Below are positions 1-8,446 of a stretch of DNA of 34,831 nt, in pieces; the stretch's first letter is position 1; every line of letters starts with the position of its first letter. The notes under the pieces are model-generated. The model saw nothing but the letters and a program-made list of their open reading frames with translations, did not search any database and was not told the DNA's origin. Where the stretch lies: positions 1 through 34,831 of the forward strand of contig NZ_BCYT01000024.1 in NCBI RefSeq assembly GCF_001598335.1, read 5' to 3'. The stretch is from Sphingobium abikonense NBRC 16140 (lineage in GTDB: Bacteria; Pseudomonadota; Alphaproteobacteria; Sphingomonadales; Sphingomonadaceae). A program made the translations under genes and the position numbers.

Positions 1-261
1 GACTATGTGGGCGAGCCTAAGGCGCTATTGAATGACCGGGAGTGGTCGAAATACGACCTCGTCCTGCACGCTCATCCTGTTTCGCCACAGCCACTCGATG
101 AGAAAACGCCGTCATGCCGGGCTAGACCCGGCATCCCGCTCTGTTGGGCGGAAGACGCGGGACCCCGGCTCAAGGCCGGGGTGACAATGATAAGAGCTGA
201 CCCAAATCGCCAGCAAGCCTCTCGCCCGACTTACGGCGTGACGCCGACCTTCTCATTATAG
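1..261 (+). other. Open frame entering from the left edge, doubtful gene end
   Basis: Frame 1 is open from the first base to a stop at 259-261. The first ~36 codons, ending around 'DREWSKYDLVL' and 'SPQPLDEK', read like protein. After that the frame runs through the palindromic repeat at 111-185 and into the 3' end of the gene on the other strand. Third positions are clearly less GC-rich than in neighbouring genes. It could be the end of a gene that starts outside the window and whose natural stop was replaced by the repeat, or it could be noncoding. No family is recognised. Confidence 0.15.
111..185. repeat. Palindromic intergenic repeat (REP/BIME-like, two hairpins)
   Basis: Two perfect hairpins lie in one unit. 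The first has an 8-bp stem ATGCCGGG/CCCGGCAT (114-121/127-134) with loop CTAGA. The second has a 7-bp stem CCCCGGC/GCCGGGG (163-169/175-181) with loop TCAAG. The unit is bounded by GTCA (111-114) and TGAC (182-185), and TCCCGC/GCGGGA pair between the hairpins. This architecture is typical of the dispersed intergenic repeats of sphingomonads (recalled, not searched). It sits 45 bp beyond the stop of the secreted-protein gene ending at 231, a usual place for such elements, where it may also end or protect that transcript. Confidence 0.75.
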
Positions 262-923
262 GCCTGATGGCACACCGGCTCCAGCACGCCCTTTTTCCAG
301 CATTTGGGGTCGAAGGAGGGCAGGGCGACGGCATAATCATCGCCGGGCATGCCATAATATTGCTCGCCTGCCTGAATGAGCGATTTCTTGATCGAGGCGA
401 GGCCCGTGCGCGCCACGTCAGCGAGCGCGCCGCGATCGGCGAAAATCGCCTGGCGGCCGACGACGCCGGCTTCCTGGCAAAAGCCCTTTTGCGCCTGCAC
501 CGTCGAATAGCCCGAATAGATGCGGGTATTGTACATGTCCGCGGCCGACTGGCCGGCGCGGCCCTTGCCCGCGGTGCGCTGGAAATAGGCGAGCAGCGTC
601 GCCTGCGCCGCGTCCAGTTCCGCGTCATGATGGGCGATCATGGCGTTGTAATTGTCGACCGTCAGCAGCGTGGGTTCGAACTGGCATTGCAGCGCCGCGA
701 CGTTAAGCGCGGCGCGCAGGTTCCACGCCAGCCCGGCCTTGATCTCCTCAGCGGTCGCGCCCGGCAGGCCAAGCGCGATGGCGGCATTGCTGTCGGTAAA
801 GGCGGGCGCGCTCATGTCGGGCGGCGACCAGTAGAATTGCGCGGCGGCCGGCTGCGCGGCCAGCGGCATCAGGGCGATCGACAGGCTGCACAGGCTGGTG
901 CGCAGGGCGGAACGGAAGCTCAT
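231..923 (-). CDS. Secreted protein with four cysteines, function unknown
   Basis: A 230-residue protein with a clear Sec signal peptide: basic start, hydrophobic core at about residues 12-22, AAA-Q cleavage near residue 28. The mature part has exactly four cysteines (C80, C149, C208, C218), consistent with two disulfides in the periplasm. No catalytic motif or named family is recognised. The start at 923 is preferred over the in-frame ATG at 977 because GGAGAG lies just upstream and the signal peptide then begins correctly. The gene stands alone; a palindromic repeat follows its stop. Third-position GC is high, which supports real coding. Confidence 0.8.
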   Translation of the reverse strand: MSFRSALRTSLCSLSIALMPLAAQPAAAQFYWSPPDMSAPAFTDSNAAIALGLPGATAEEIKAGLAWNLRAALNVAALQCQFEPTLLTVDNYNAMIAHHDAELDAAQATLLAYFQRTAGKGRAGQSAADMYNTRIYSGYSTVQAQKGFCQEAGVVGRQAIFADRGALADVARTGLASIKKSLIQAGEQYYGMPGDDYAVALPSFDPKCWKKGVLEPVCHQAYNEKVGVTP

Positions 924-1006
924 CGTCTCGTCTCTCCAGAAGGATGCGGCGCGGCGCATCCCGATAGTCATAACCATGCGCGCATACTATTCCGATGGCG
1001 GTCGGC

Positions 1007-1282
1007 TTACTGGTCCGCCACCACTTCGGCATCTTCGGCCGGCGCGGCGGCAGGCGCGGCGTTCGCGGATGCGCTCTGATTGGCCGCACCATCATTGCCG
1101 GGAGCGGCGATCGCGGTGCCTTCGCTCTGCACGCCGTCCAGGTCGGTCATCGCGTCGGTCGCGGTGCCGTCCACCACTTCCATGTCCTTCATCTGCACAT
1201 TGCTGCCGCCCTTGTCGCCGTCCCCGCAGGCGGTCAGCGACAGCAGAGCGGCGGTGCAGACGATCCATGCATTCACGCGCAT
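1007..1282 (-). CDS. Small predicted lipoprotein, low complexity
   Basis: A 91-residue protein starting 'MRVNAW' with a hydrophobic segment and a lipobox LTAC (Cys19), so it is predicted to be lipidated and membrane-anchored. The remainder is rich in Asp, Ala, Met and Gly and looks disordered, with no recognisable domain. The chosen start has AGGAGA a few bases upstream, and it places the lipobox at the proper distance. Longer in-frame starts up to 1432 lack this and would put the signal sequence inside the protein. It lies between the secreted four-cysteine protein and lipB, all on the same strand but with 61-83 bp gaps, so operon membership is uncertain. Confidence 0.7.
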   Translation of the reverse strand: MRVNAWIVCTAALLSLTACGDGDKGGSNVQMKDMEVVDGTATDAMTDLDGVQSEGTAIAAPGNDGAANQSASANAAPAAAPAEDAEVVADQ

Positions 1283-1343
1283 CCGGGTCTCCTTGAACAT
1301 CGCGTCGATACCCGGCATCCCCCGCCGGTCAAGGCACAGGACC

Positions 1344-2039
1344 CTAGCGGGCGGCCTCGCATTGCTCAAGCCCCGACCCGCAGCGCGACAAGCGGCTGAG
1401 AAAGGACGGGAAATGGCTTCTGAGCGCCACATCGAGCGCGGCCATCGACGCGTTGCCGCCCAGCGCGGCTATGCTGGTCACGGGATAGTCGCTGATGCCG
1501 CAGGGCACGATGCCGCCAAAATGCGACAGGTCGGGGTCGACGTTGATGGAAAAGCCATGCAGCGTCACCCAGCGCCGCACCCGGATGCCGAGCGCGCCGA
1601 TCTTCGCCTCGCGCCCCTGCGCGTCGTCGGTCCAGATGCCGATCCGCCCGTCCGCCCGCCGCGCGGCGATGCCCAGGTCGCCCAGTGCCGCGATCATCCA
1701 GCCTTCCAGATGATGGACGAAATTGCGCACATCCTTGCCGCGCGCGCTAAGGTCAATGTTCAGATAACCGATCCGCTGCCCCGGTCCATGATAGGTGTAG
1801 CGCCCGCCACGCCCGGCGTCATGGACGGGAAAGCGCGGGTCGATGAGTTCGGCCGGGTCGGCGCTGGTTCCCGCCGTATAGAGTGGCGGATGCACCAGCA
1901 GCCACACCCGCTCGCGCGCGTCCCCGGCGTGGATCGCGGCGGCGCGCGCTTCCATGTCGGCCAGCGCCTCTGGATAATCGACCGGCGCCGCATCGACGCG
2001 CCATTCGACCTGGTCGGGGAAGGGAAGGGGATCAACCAT
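1344..2039 (-). CDS. lipB: Octanoyl-[acyl carrier protein]:protein N-octanoyltransferase LipB
   Basis: LipB moves octanoyl from acyl carrier protein to a lysine of lipoyl domains (pyruvate and 2-oxoglutarate dehydrogenases, GcvH), the first step of lipoate synthesis; LipA then inserts sulfur. The 231 residues match the usual family size. Visible motifs are RYTYHGPGQ (80-88), the catalytic lysine in '[10 protein letters not shown]' (K146) and the catalytic cysteine in '[11 protein letters not shown]' (C180). The start at 2039 begins [10 protein letters not shown]; an open frame runs much further upstream but overlaps the oppositely oriented membrane-protein gene and lacks family similarity. 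It is divergent from that gene, with about 79 bp between the starts. lipA is not in the window. Confidence 0.96.
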   Translation of the reverse strand: MVDPLPFPDQVEWRVDAAPVDYPEALADMEARAAAIHAGDARERVWLLVHPPLYTAGTSADPAELIDPRFPVHDAGRGGRYTYHGPGQRIGYLNIDLSARGKDVRNFVHHLEGWMIAALGDLGIAARRADGRIGIWTDDAQGREAKIGALGIRVRRWVTLHGFSINVDPDLSHFGGIVPCGISDYPVTSIAALGGNASMAALDVALRSHFPSFLSRLSRCGSGLEQCEAAR

Positions 2040-2118
2040 GGCGTTTCCTTGACTTGGGGCAAGCGAGCGATCAAGTCTCCTGGCCGCATTTCCCCCTCTT
2101 GAGGCAGGCAGATTAGAT

Positions 2119-2913
2119 ATGGCGACAATCTCCATCGGCAAGGCGTGGGAGGAAGCCGTCGCCTTCATCCGGCGCGAAGCGACCTTGCTGTTTCCGGTCG
2201 CCCTGCTGTTCGTGGCGCTGCCGGGTCTGGTTGTGCAGGAAATGACGCCCCCGCAATTGCAGGCCTGGTTCGCGCAGCCCAAGGCGGACGCCATTCCGGT
2301 GATGCCGCCTGGCTTTGCCCTGTCGATGCTGCTGGGCATCGTCATCATCTGGTTCGGGTCGCTGGCGCTGTTCGCCCTGGCGCTGCGCCCCGGCATCAGC
2401 GTGGGGGAGGCGCTGCGGCTCAGCTTTTCGCGCCTGCCCGTCCTGCTGGGCACCGCGCTGCTGGTGGTCGTCGCCATTGTCGCTTTCATTGTCGTGGTCG
2501 CGCTGGTCAGCGTGATTTTCGCCATGGCCTCGCAACAGGCCGCCCATGCGATGGGCCTGCTTTTGGGGCTGGCCGCGGTCATCATCGTCTTTTTCGCGAG
2601 CATCCGGCTGGTCCTGCTGAATGCGGTCGTCATCGACACGCGCGGGGGCGTAATCGAATCGTTGCGCCACGCCTGGTCACTGACGCGCGGTCATTTCTGG
2701 CGGCTGTTCGGCTTTCTGGTGATCGTGATGCTGTTGTCGACGCTGGTGGGCACGGCCGCGCAAGTGATCGTCGGTCTGCTGGGCAGCCTGCTCGCAGGCC
2801 CGGAGGGTGCGCGGCTGGCTGGCGGCATCGCTGCTGCGGCGGTGTCGGCGGTGGTGCAGGTCTATCTGCTGGTGATGCTCGCGCGCATCTATCGTCAGGC
2901 GTCGGCGGCCTGA
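2119..2913 (+). CDS. Multi-pass membrane protein, function unknown
   Basis: A 264-residue protein with about six hydrophobic segments: near residues 22-40, 70-95, 110-140, 145-170, 190-220 and 230-258. It starts with a short amphipathic stretch '[17 protein letters not shown]'. This pattern resembles bacterial proteins annotated as glycerophosphoryl-diester-phosphodiesterase membrane-domain or DUF-type stress membrane proteins, but there is no phosphodiesterase domain, so only inner-membrane location is supported. A GAGG lies 14 bases before the ATG. The 3' end overlaps the convergent acetyltransferase gene by 19 bp. Confidence 0.8.
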   Translation: MATISIGKAWEEAVAFIRREATLLFPVALLFVALPGLVVQEMTPPQLQAWFAQPKADAIPVMPPGFALSMLLGIVIIWFGSLALFALALRPGISVGEALRLSFSRLPVLLGTALLVVVAIVAFIVVVALVSVIFAMASQQAAHAMGLLLGLAAVIIVFFASIRLVLLNAVVIDTRGGVIESLRHAWSLTRGHFWRLFGFLVIVMLLSTLVGTAAQVIVGLLGSLLAGPEGARLAGGIAAAAVSAVVQVYLLVMLARIYRQASAA

Positions 2914-3494
2914 TCCAGGATCGGCACATGCGGCGCGGCATCGCGCGGCACTATGCCCGCCAGGCGCGGGTCGGCAAATGTCTCGATCTCGCGCGCGAAG
3001 GGTGTGAAGCCTGATCGCATGTAAAAGCCCAGCGCTCCCGGGCTGTCGAGGGTGCAGGTGTGGACCCGGAAACGCTCCACGCCCTTGCGCCAGGCGAGCG
3101 ACGTTGCGTGCGCCATCAGCCACCGGCCAAGCCCCTTGCCGGTCCGTTCAGGGACGAGGCCAAGAAAGCTTAGCTCGCAATCGGGCATCGACCGGAAATC
3201 CAGTTCGAGGAGGCCGATTTCCGTGCCGCGCGGATCCGTGACCGCATAGATTTCGACGGCGGGGTCGTGGAGGATTGCCAGCAATGGCGCGTCCGCCATC
3301 ACCAGCCGGGAAAACCACAGCCATGGCGCGCCGACGCGGCGGAACAGCGTTCGATAGGCGTCAGCATCGGGCGCTTTCCAGCGGACGAGCCGTAGCGGCG
3401 CGGACGGGATCGGCGCAGGCCGGGGCTGGGCGCGCATCTCCAGATGGGTGACGATCGTGGCCACCATGCCCGGTTCGACCCGCGTCAGCGCCAT
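2895..3494 (-). CDS. GNAT-family N-acetyltransferase
   Basis: A 199-residue GNAT protein. The acetyl-CoA pyrophosphate-binding loop is visible as 'RTGKGLGRWLM' (motif A), preceded by a strand ending 'ELSFLGLVPE' and followed by the typical 'GALGFYMRSGF' near the C-terminus. The acceptor substrate cannot be told. The gene starts 7 bp after the hemF stop and is very likely cotranscribed with trmL-hemF. The first ATG has no strong ribosome binding site; an in-frame ATG ten codons in (MVATIVTHLEM) is a real alternative. Its end overlaps the convergent membrane-protein gene by 19 bp. Confidence 0.85.
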   Translation of the reverse strand: MALTRVEPGMVATIVTHLEMRAQPRPAPIPSAPLRLVRWKAPDADAYRTLFRRVGAPWLWFSRLVMADAPLLAILHDPAVEIYAVTDPRGTEIGLLELDFRSMPDCELSFLGLVPERTGKGLGRWLMAHATSLAWRKGVERFRVHTCTLDSPGALGFYMRSGFTPFAREIETFADPRLAGIVPRDAAPHVPILDQAADA

Positions 3495-3501
3495 GGCGGG
3501 C

Positions 3502-4386
3502 CTAACTCCACTGCGCCATTGGCGGCAGGCTCATCAGGATGGCGTCGATATTGCCCCCGGTCTTGAGCCCGAACAGGGTGCCGCGATCATAGACGAGGTT
3601 GAATTCGGCATAGCGCCCGCGCCATTCCAGCATGGTGCGATAGTCCGCCTCGCTCCACGGCTCCGCCATCCGCCGCCGCACGATCGGGGGAAAGGCGGCG
3701 AGGAACGCATCGCCGATCGCGCGGGTAAAGGCGAAATTGGCGTCGAACGCCGTGTCGTCGGCGCATTCCAGATGATCGTAGAAGATGCCGCCGACGCCGC
3801 GATGCACGCCGCGATGGGGGATGAAGAAATAATCGTCCGCCCATGCCTTGAACCGGGGATAATGATCGGGATCATGCGCGTCGCACGCGTCCTTCAGCAC
3901 GGCGTGAAAATCGGCCGTGTCTTCATCGCGCGGCAGCGGCGGATTGAGGTCCGCCCCGCCGCCGAACCAGCTTTTCGTGGTAACGAGATAGCGCGTGTTC
4001 ATGTGTACGGCCGGGACATGCGGGTTGGCCATATGCGCCACCAGGCTGATGCCGGTGGCGAAAAAGGCGGGGTTTTCCTCCGCACCGTGAATCGTCTGGG
4101 CAAAGCCGGGCGCGAATTCGCCGCCCACGGTGGAGATGTTGACGCCTACCTTTTCGAATATCTTGCCCTTCATCACGCCGCGCACGCCGCCCCCGCCTTC
4201 GCCGGGCGCCTGGCAATCCGCCTCGCGGTCCCAGGGGGTGAAGGCAAAGGCGGCGTCGCTGCCGGCTTCGCGTTCGATCGCTTCAAATTCGGCGCAGATG
4301 CGGTCGCGCAGCGATTCGAACCAGCTACGCGCCGCCTGCTGGCGATCATCGAGTGCGAAGGGGACGATGGGAACAGGATTGATCAT
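3502..4386 (-). CDS. hemF: Oxygen-dependent coproporphyrinogen III oxidase HemF
   Basis: HemF oxidatively decarboxylates coproporphyrinogen III to protoporphyrinogen IX in haem synthesis, using O2, in the cytoplasm. The 294 residues fit the family. Recognisable blocks are 'KVGVNISTVGGEF', 'VHMNTRYL', 'WFGGGADLNP' and the family signature region 'FFIPHRGVHRGVGGIFYDHL'; the C-terminal block includes 'YAEFNLVYDRGT'. The ATG overlaps the stop of the upstream trmL gene by 4 nt (ATGA), implying translational coupling. Haem supply fits the nearby divergent cytochrome bc1 operon, though no shared regulation can be shown. Confidence 0.97.
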   Translation of the reverse strand: MINPVPIVPFALDDRQQAARSWFESLRDRICAEFEAIEREAGSDAAFAFTPWDREADCQAPGEGGGGVRGVMKGKIFEKVGVNISTVGGEFAPGFAQTIHGAEENPAFFATGISLVAHMANPHVPAVHMNTRYLVTTKSWFGGGADLNPPLPRDEDTADFHAVLKDACDAHDPDHYPRFKAWADDYFFIPHRGVHRGVGGIFYDHLECADDTAFDANFAFTRAIGDAFLAAFPPIVRRRMAEPWSEADYRTMLEWRGRYAEFNLVYDRGTLFGLKTGGNIDAILMSLPPMAQWS

Positions 4387-4841
4387 GCGGGAAACCCCTT
4401 GGTCTGGCGTAATGCTTCGGCCACGGCGATGCCGGTCGACACGGCGATGTTCAAGGACCGAAAGCCCGGCGCCATGGGTATGCGCACGCGAATATCGGCC
4501 AGATCGCGAACGCTATCGGGCACGCCGGCGCTTTCCGACCCCATCAACAGCACGTCATCGGGCGCGAACCGCACGTCCGGCAATCGCTGCGAGGCGTGAG
4601 CGCTCATCAAAAGCAATCGCCGGCCTTCTGCCCGCCGCCGAGCATCGAACGCCTCGAAATTGGCATGGCGGGTGACGTCGGCCGCCGCGCCATAATCCAT
4701 CGCGGCCCGTTTCAGGCGCGCGTCGGAAAAGGCGAATCCGGTGGGCATGATGATGTCGACGGGCACGGCGAGACAGGCGGCAAGGCGCAGGATCGCGCCG
4801 ACATTGCCCGCAATCTCCGGTTGGTAAAGGGCGATACGCAT
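4383..4841 (-). CDS. trmL: tRNA (cytidine/uridine-34-2'-O)-methyltransferase TrmL
   Basis: A SPOUT-class methyltransferase that 2'-O-methylates the wobble base of tRNA-Leu isoacceptors. The 152-residue length matches TrmL. Motifs are 'YQPEIAGNVGAILRL' at the N-terminus and the trefoil-knot SAM-binding elements 'LLMGSESAGVP' and 'RIPMAPGFRSLNIAVSTG' near the C-terminus. The start at 4841 (MRIALYQ) is where family members begin; an in-frame ATG four codons upstream (4853) is equally possible, and neither has a clear ribosome binding site. It is the first gene of the trmL-hemF-acetyltransferase group and is divergent from petA. Confidence 0.93.
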   Translation of the reverse strand: MRIALYQPEIAGNVGAILRLAACLAVPVDIIMPTGFAFSDARLKRAAMDYGAAADVTRHANFEAFDARRRAEGRRLLLMSAHASQRLPDVRFAPDDVLLMGSESAGVPDSVRDLADIRVRIPMAPGFRSLNIAVSTGIAVAEALRQTKGFPA

Positions 4842-4895
4842 GGGCAGCGCCATAGAGCAGCGCAAGCTTTTGTAACAGGCCAAGTAAGATTGCGG

Positions 4896-4925
4896 TTGGC
4901 AAAGCGCGCGCTTCCCGGTTATCAG
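4896..4925 (+). promoter_or_regulatory. Candidate petABC promoter with palindrome in the spacer
   Basis: TTGGCA (4896-4901, 5/6 to the -35 consensus) is followed after 18 bp by TATCAG (4920-4925, 4/6 to the -10). The spacer contains a perfect 12-bp palindrome AAGCGCGCGCTT (4902-4913), which could be a regulator site or chance in GC-rich DNA. A transcript would carry a leader of about 115 nt. This is by-eye matching only. Confidence 0.3.
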
Positions 4926-5046
4926 GCCCGCGAACCACACCGGGGGGAAGGTGGGGGCAGCCACGGCTGACAACCCAAATCCCTTGATAATCAGCGTCGG
5001 TAACGGCATGCGGTGTGACAGGGAAGTCTTGCAAGGGTAGAGGTGC

Positions 5047-5613
5047 ATGGCGAGCGTTGATCATTCTGACGGGCAAACTCTATCCGGCGGAGAAGAGGTG
5101 CGCCGCCGCGATTTCATCAATATCGCCGCGGTGAGTTTCGCCGGGATGGGGGCGGTGGCCGTGGTCGTGCCGCTCATCGACCAGATGAACCCCAGCGCCG
5201 ATGTGCTGGCGCTGGCGTCGACCGAAGTCGACCTGTCGGCGATCCAGCCGGGGCAGGCGATCAAGACGACATTCCGGTCGCAGCCGCTGTTCGTGCGGCA
5301 CCTGACACCCAAGGAAATTGCCGAGGCTGACAAGGTGGACGTCGCCACGCTGCGCGATCCGCAGACGCTGGAAGAACGCACCGTTGACGGCAAAAAACAG
5401 TGGCTCATCACGATGGGCGTGTGCACCCATCTGGGCTGCGTGCCGCTGGGCGCGGGCGAGGGGGAAAATCGCGGCGAATATGGCGGCTATTTCTGCCCCT
5501 GCCACGGGTCATCCTACGATACCGCCGCTCGTATCCGTAAGGGGCCTGCCCCCAAGAATCTGGAAGTGCCTGAATTCAAGTTCACTTCCGACACTGCCAT
5601 TCTTGTGGGTTGA
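5047..5613 (+). CDS. petA: Ubiquinol-cytochrome c reductase Rieske iron-sulfur subunit
   Basis: The 2Fe-2S subunit of cytochrome bc1 (complex III), which takes an electron from ubiquinol and passes it to cytochrome c1. It is 188 residues long. A twin-arginine motif RRRDFINIAA (19-28) with one N-terminal membrane helix (about 28-48) indicates Tat-dependent, membrane-anchored periplasmic placement. The cluster motifs are complete: CTHLGC (C126, H128, C131) and CPCHGS (C150, C152, H153). Ligands are C126, H128, C150 and H153; C131-C152 form the disulfide by family analogy. AGAGG lies just before the ATG. It is the first gene of petABC, with petB starting 12 bp after its stop. Confidence 0.98.
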   Translation: MASVDHSDGQTLSGGEEVRRRDFINIAAVSFAGMGAVAVVVPLIDQMNPSADVLALASTEVDLSAIQPGQAIKTTFRSQPLFVRHLTPKEIAEADKVDVATLRDPQTLEERTVDGKKQWLITMGVCTHLGCVPLGAGEGENRGEYGGYFCPCHGSSYDTAARIRKGPAPKNLEVPEFKFTSDTAILVG

Positions 5614-5625
5614 GGGGGGACCGTC

Positions 5626-6945
5626 ATGAGCTTTCCATGGGCTGAACATTATACTCCCAAGCATCCCGTGATGCAGTGGATGGACGAGAAACTGCCGCTG
5701 CCGCGCCTCGTCTACAATGCGGTGGGCGCTGGCTATCCGGTGCCGCGCAACCTCAACTATTTCTGGAATTTCGGCGTTCTGGCCGGCCTGGCGCTGGTGA
5801 TCCAGATCGTCACCGGCGTCATCATGGCGATGCATTATGGCGCCAATGACTTGGTCGCCTTCGCCACCGTCGAACAGACGATGCGCGACGTCAATTCGGG
5901 CTGGCTGATGCGCTATGCGCACGCCAATGGCGCCAGCTTCTTCTTCATCGTCGTCTATCTCCACATTTTCCGTGGCCTCTTTTACGGCTCCTACAAGGCG
6001 CCGCGCGAAATGGTGTGGTTGCTGGGCCTCGTCATCTTCCTCCTCATGATGGCGACCGCCTTCATGGGCTATGTGCTGCCCTGGGGGCAGATGAGCTATT
6101 GGGGCGCGAAGGTCATCACCGGCCTGTTCGGCGCGATCCCGGTCGTTGGCGAACCGATCCAGACCTGGCTGCTGGGTGGTTTTGCGCCGGGCAACGCGTC
6201 GCTCAACCGCTTCTTCTCGCTTCACTTCCTGCTGCCCTTCGTGATTGCAGGGGTCATCATCCTGCACATCTGGGCGCTGCATATTCCCGGTTCCAACAAC
6301 CCGACAGGCGTTGAGGTGAAGGGGCCGCAGGATACCGTGCCCTTCCATCCTTACTACACGGCGAAGGACGGGTTCGGGGCTGGCGTGTTCCTGATCATCT
6401 TCTCGATCATGTTGTTCTACGCGCCCAATTATCTGGGCCATCCGGACAATTATATCGAGGCGAACCCGCTCTCAACGCCCGCGCATATCGTGCCGGAATG
6501 GTATTTCTGGCCCTTCTACGCCATCCTGCGCGCCTTCACCGTCGACTTCTTCTTCGTGCCAGCCAAGCTGCTGGGCGTGCTGGCGATGTTCGCATCGATC
6601 CTGCTGCTCTTCTTCCTGCCCTGGCTCGACAATTCGCCGGTGCGCTCGGGCAATTACCGCCCGACGTTCAAGAAGTTCTTCTGGATCCTGGTCATCGACG
6701 TGCTGATCCTGGGCTATTGCGGCGGTGCGCCGGCGGAAGAGCCCTATGTCATGATCAGCCAGGTCGCGGCGGCCTATTATTTCGCGCATTTCCTGATCGT
6801 GCTGCCGCTGATCGCGCGCTTCGAAAAGCCGCTGCCGCTGCCCGGATCGATCACGGAATCGGTGCTCAATCGCCACAACATAAAAGGCGAAGAGGATGCG
6901 CTGCCCGGTATGGGCGCCGATCCGCAGCCTTCGAACGCCGGTTAA
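5626..6945 (+). CDS. petB: Cytochrome b subunit of the bc1 complex
   Basis: Integral membrane diheme subunit of complex III that carries the quinol-oxidising and quinone-reducing sites. At 439 residues it is a full-length bacterial cytochrome b with about eight membrane helices. The two haem-ligand histidine pairs are intact with the canonical 14-residue spacing: H99/H113 and H200/H214. The Qo-site PEWY motif is at 290-293. A strong ribosome binding site (GAGGGGGA) precedes the ATG. It follows petA by 12 bp and precedes petC by 15 bp. The C-terminal tail after the last helix is soluble and unremarkable. Confidence 0.98.
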   Translation: MSFPWAEHYTPKHPVMQWMDEKLPLPRLVYNAVGAGYPVPRNLNYFWNFGVLAGLALVIQIVTGVIMAMHYGANDLVAFATVEQTMRDVNSGWLMRYAHANGASFFFIVVYLHIFRGLFYGSYKAPREMVWLLGLVIFLLMMATAFMGYVLPWGQMSYWGAKVITGLFGAIPVVGEPIQTWLLGGFAPGNASLNRFFSLHFLLPFVIAGVIILHIWALHIPGSNNPTGVEVKGPQDTVPFHPYYTAKDGFGAGVFLIIFSIMLFYAPNYLGHPDNYIEANPLSTPAHIVPEWYFWPFYAILRAFTVDFFFVPAKLLGVLAMFASILLLFFLPWLDNSPVRSGNYRPTFKKFFWILVIDVLILGYCGGAPAEEPYVMISQVAAAYYFAHFLIVLPLIARFEKPLPLPGSITESVLNRHNIKGEEDALPGMGADPQPSNAG

Positions 6946-6960
6946 GGGGGATAGGATATC

Positions 6961-7809
6961 ATGGTTCGCATCGGCGCATTCCTTGTCGGCCTCTTTTTCG
7001 CGGGCTGGCTGCTGATCTCCTTCCTCTTTGGCGCGGTCGCTTATGTATCGGACCCGCCCCAGCCCACGGTGGAGCATGAATTCCACAAGGCGCCCAAGCA
7101 TGTGTCCTTCTCGTTCGATGGTCCCTTCGGCCGTTATGACCGCCAGCAGCTGCAACGCGGCTTTCAGGTGTTCAAGGAAGTCTGCTCGGCCTGCCACAGC
7201 CTGAAGTTCGTGGCGTTCCGCGATCTCGAAGCGCTTGGCTATAATGAGGCCGAAGTGAAGGCGATCGCCAAGCAGTGGGCGATCAAGACGCCCGACGTCG
7301 ATCCCAAGACCGGGGAGATGTCGACCCGCGATCCGGTGCCAGCCGATCACTTCCCCAAGCCCTTTGCCAACAATGTCGCGGCGGCGGCGGCGAACAACAA
7401 TGCGATCCCGCCGGATCTGTCGCTGATGACCAAGGCCCGCCATCATGGCAGCGCCTATGTCTATTCGCTGATCACCGGCTACCAGCCGCAGCCTGCCGAA
7501 CTGCTCAGGGAGTTCCCGGATGCCAAAACGCCGGAGGGGCTGCACTACAATCCCTATTTCGCCAACCTGAACCTCGCCATGGCGCCGCCGCTGACGGCTG
7601 AGGGCCAGGTGAGCTATGGCGACGGCACCAAGCCGACCGTCGACCAGATGGCGAAGGACGTGGCCGCCTTCCTGACCTGGACGGCGGAACCGAAGCTGGA
7701 AAATCGCCGTCGCGCCGGCCTTGCGACGATCGTCTTCCTGCTGATCGCCACGGGCCTTGCCTATATGGCCTATCAGAATATCTGGGCGGACAAGAAAAAG
7801 GCGGCCTGA
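6961..7809 (+). CDS. petC: Cytochrome c1 subunit of the bc1 complex
   Basis: A 282-residue membrane-anchored c-type cytochrome that takes electrons from the Rieske protein and passes them to soluble or bound cytochrome c. The N-terminal hydrophobic segment (about 5-28) acts as signal sequence or anchor. The haem-attachment motif CSACH is at C75, C78 and H79. The likely axial methionine lies in 'NLNLAMAPPL'. A C-terminal membrane helix (about 250-273) ends with a lysine-rich tail, as usual for c1. AAGGGGGA precedes the start. It is the last gene of petABC; an intrinsic terminator follows at 7839-7870. Confidence 0.98.
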   Translation: MVRIGAFLVGLFFAGWLLISFLFGAVAYVSDPPQPTVEHEFHKAPKHVSFSFDGPFGRYDRQQLQRGFQVFKEVCSACHSLKFVAFRDLEALGYNEAEVKAIAKQWAIKTPDVDPKTGEMSTRDPVPADHFPKPFANNVAAAAANNNAIPPDLSLMTKARHHGSAYVYSLITGYQPQPAELLREFPDAKTPEGLHYNPYFANLNLAMAPPLTAEGQVSYGDGTKPTVDQMAKDVAAFLTWTAEPKLENRRRAGLATIVFLLIATGLAYMAYQNIWADKKKAA

Positions 7810-7838
7810 CGCCTCTTGCCGGCGCACGAACACAAGCG

Positions 7839-7870
7839 GGGCGCGGTTCCTTGAGGGGACCGCGCCCTTT
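7839..7870 (+). terminator. Rho-independent terminator after petABC
   Basis: GGGCGCGGT (7839-7847) pairs with ACCGCGCCC (7859-7867), extended inward by T-G, C-G and C-G pairs to a 12-bp stem with a short loop, followed by TTT. It sits 29 bp after the petC stop and just before the apt ribosome binding site, so it probably separates the two units. Confidence 0.7.
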
Positions 7871-7885
7871 GCCTATGGAGGCTTC

Positions 7886-8422
7886 ATGAGCATCGACAGC
7901 CTGACCGCCCTGATCCGCACCATTCCGGATTTTCCCAAGCCGGGCATCCAGTTCCGCGACGTCACGACGCTGCTGGCGGATGGCCCGGGCTTTGGCGAAC
8001 TGGTGGAGCGGCTGGTCGCTGTTGCCCGGCCGCTTGACCCTGACCTGATCGTCGGGATTGAAGCGCGGGGTTTCATCCTGGGAGCGGCGCTGGCTGCTGC
8101 CTTGGGCAAGGGCTTCGTGCCGGTGCGCAAGGCGGGAAAGCTGCCCGGCAAGACCGTCGGCATCGACTATGTGCTGGAATATGGCAGAGACCGGCTGGAA
8201 CTGCATGAGGGCCAGGTGCCCGCCGGCGCGCGGGTCGTGCTGGTCGATGATCTTATCGCGACCGGCGGAACCGCGCTCGCCGCAGCGCAGCTTCTGCGCG
8301 AGCAGGGCGCCAGCGTGCTGATGGCCCTGTTCGCCGTCGATCTGCCCGACCTGGGGGGCAAGGCGCTGCTGGAGGAGGATGGCGTTGCCACGCAGGCGCT
8401 GATCGCCTTTGACGGTGACTAG
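7886..8422 (+). CDS. apt: Adenine phosphoribosyltransferase
   Basis: Converts adenine and PRPP to AMP plus pyrophosphate (purine salvage, cytoplasm). At 178 residues it matches the family. The N-terminal hood 'IPDFPKPGIQFRDVTTLL' (13-30) is diagnostic of Apt, followed by 'GIEARGFILG' and the PRPP-binding loop 'VVLVDDLIATGGTA' (117-130). The start at 7886 is chosen because TGGAGG lies five bases upstream and the family begins here; a longer in-frame extension would overlap petC and the terminator. The neighbouring convergent MTA/SAH nucleosidase releases adenine, so the two genes make a plausible functional pair. Confidence 0.97.
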   Translation: MSIDSLTALIRTIPDFPKPGIQFRDVTTLLADGPGFGELVERLVAVARPLDPDLIVGIEARGFILGAALAAALGKGFVPVRKAGKLPGKTVGIDYVLEYGRDRLELHEGQVPAGARVVLVDDLIATGGTALAAAQLLREQGASVLMALFAVDLPDLGGKALLEEDGVATQALIAFDGD

Positions 8423-8446
8423 GGCGCGCCAGCGCTAGCCCCCCCA

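Noticed and set aside
2040..2639. Long N-terminal extension of lipB
   Set aside because: It would run through the divergent membrane-protein gene and has no similarity to LipB; the family start is at 2039.
5509..6441. 310-codon minus-strand frame opposite petB
   Set aside because: Composition typical of the complement of membrane-protein codons; petB is certain.
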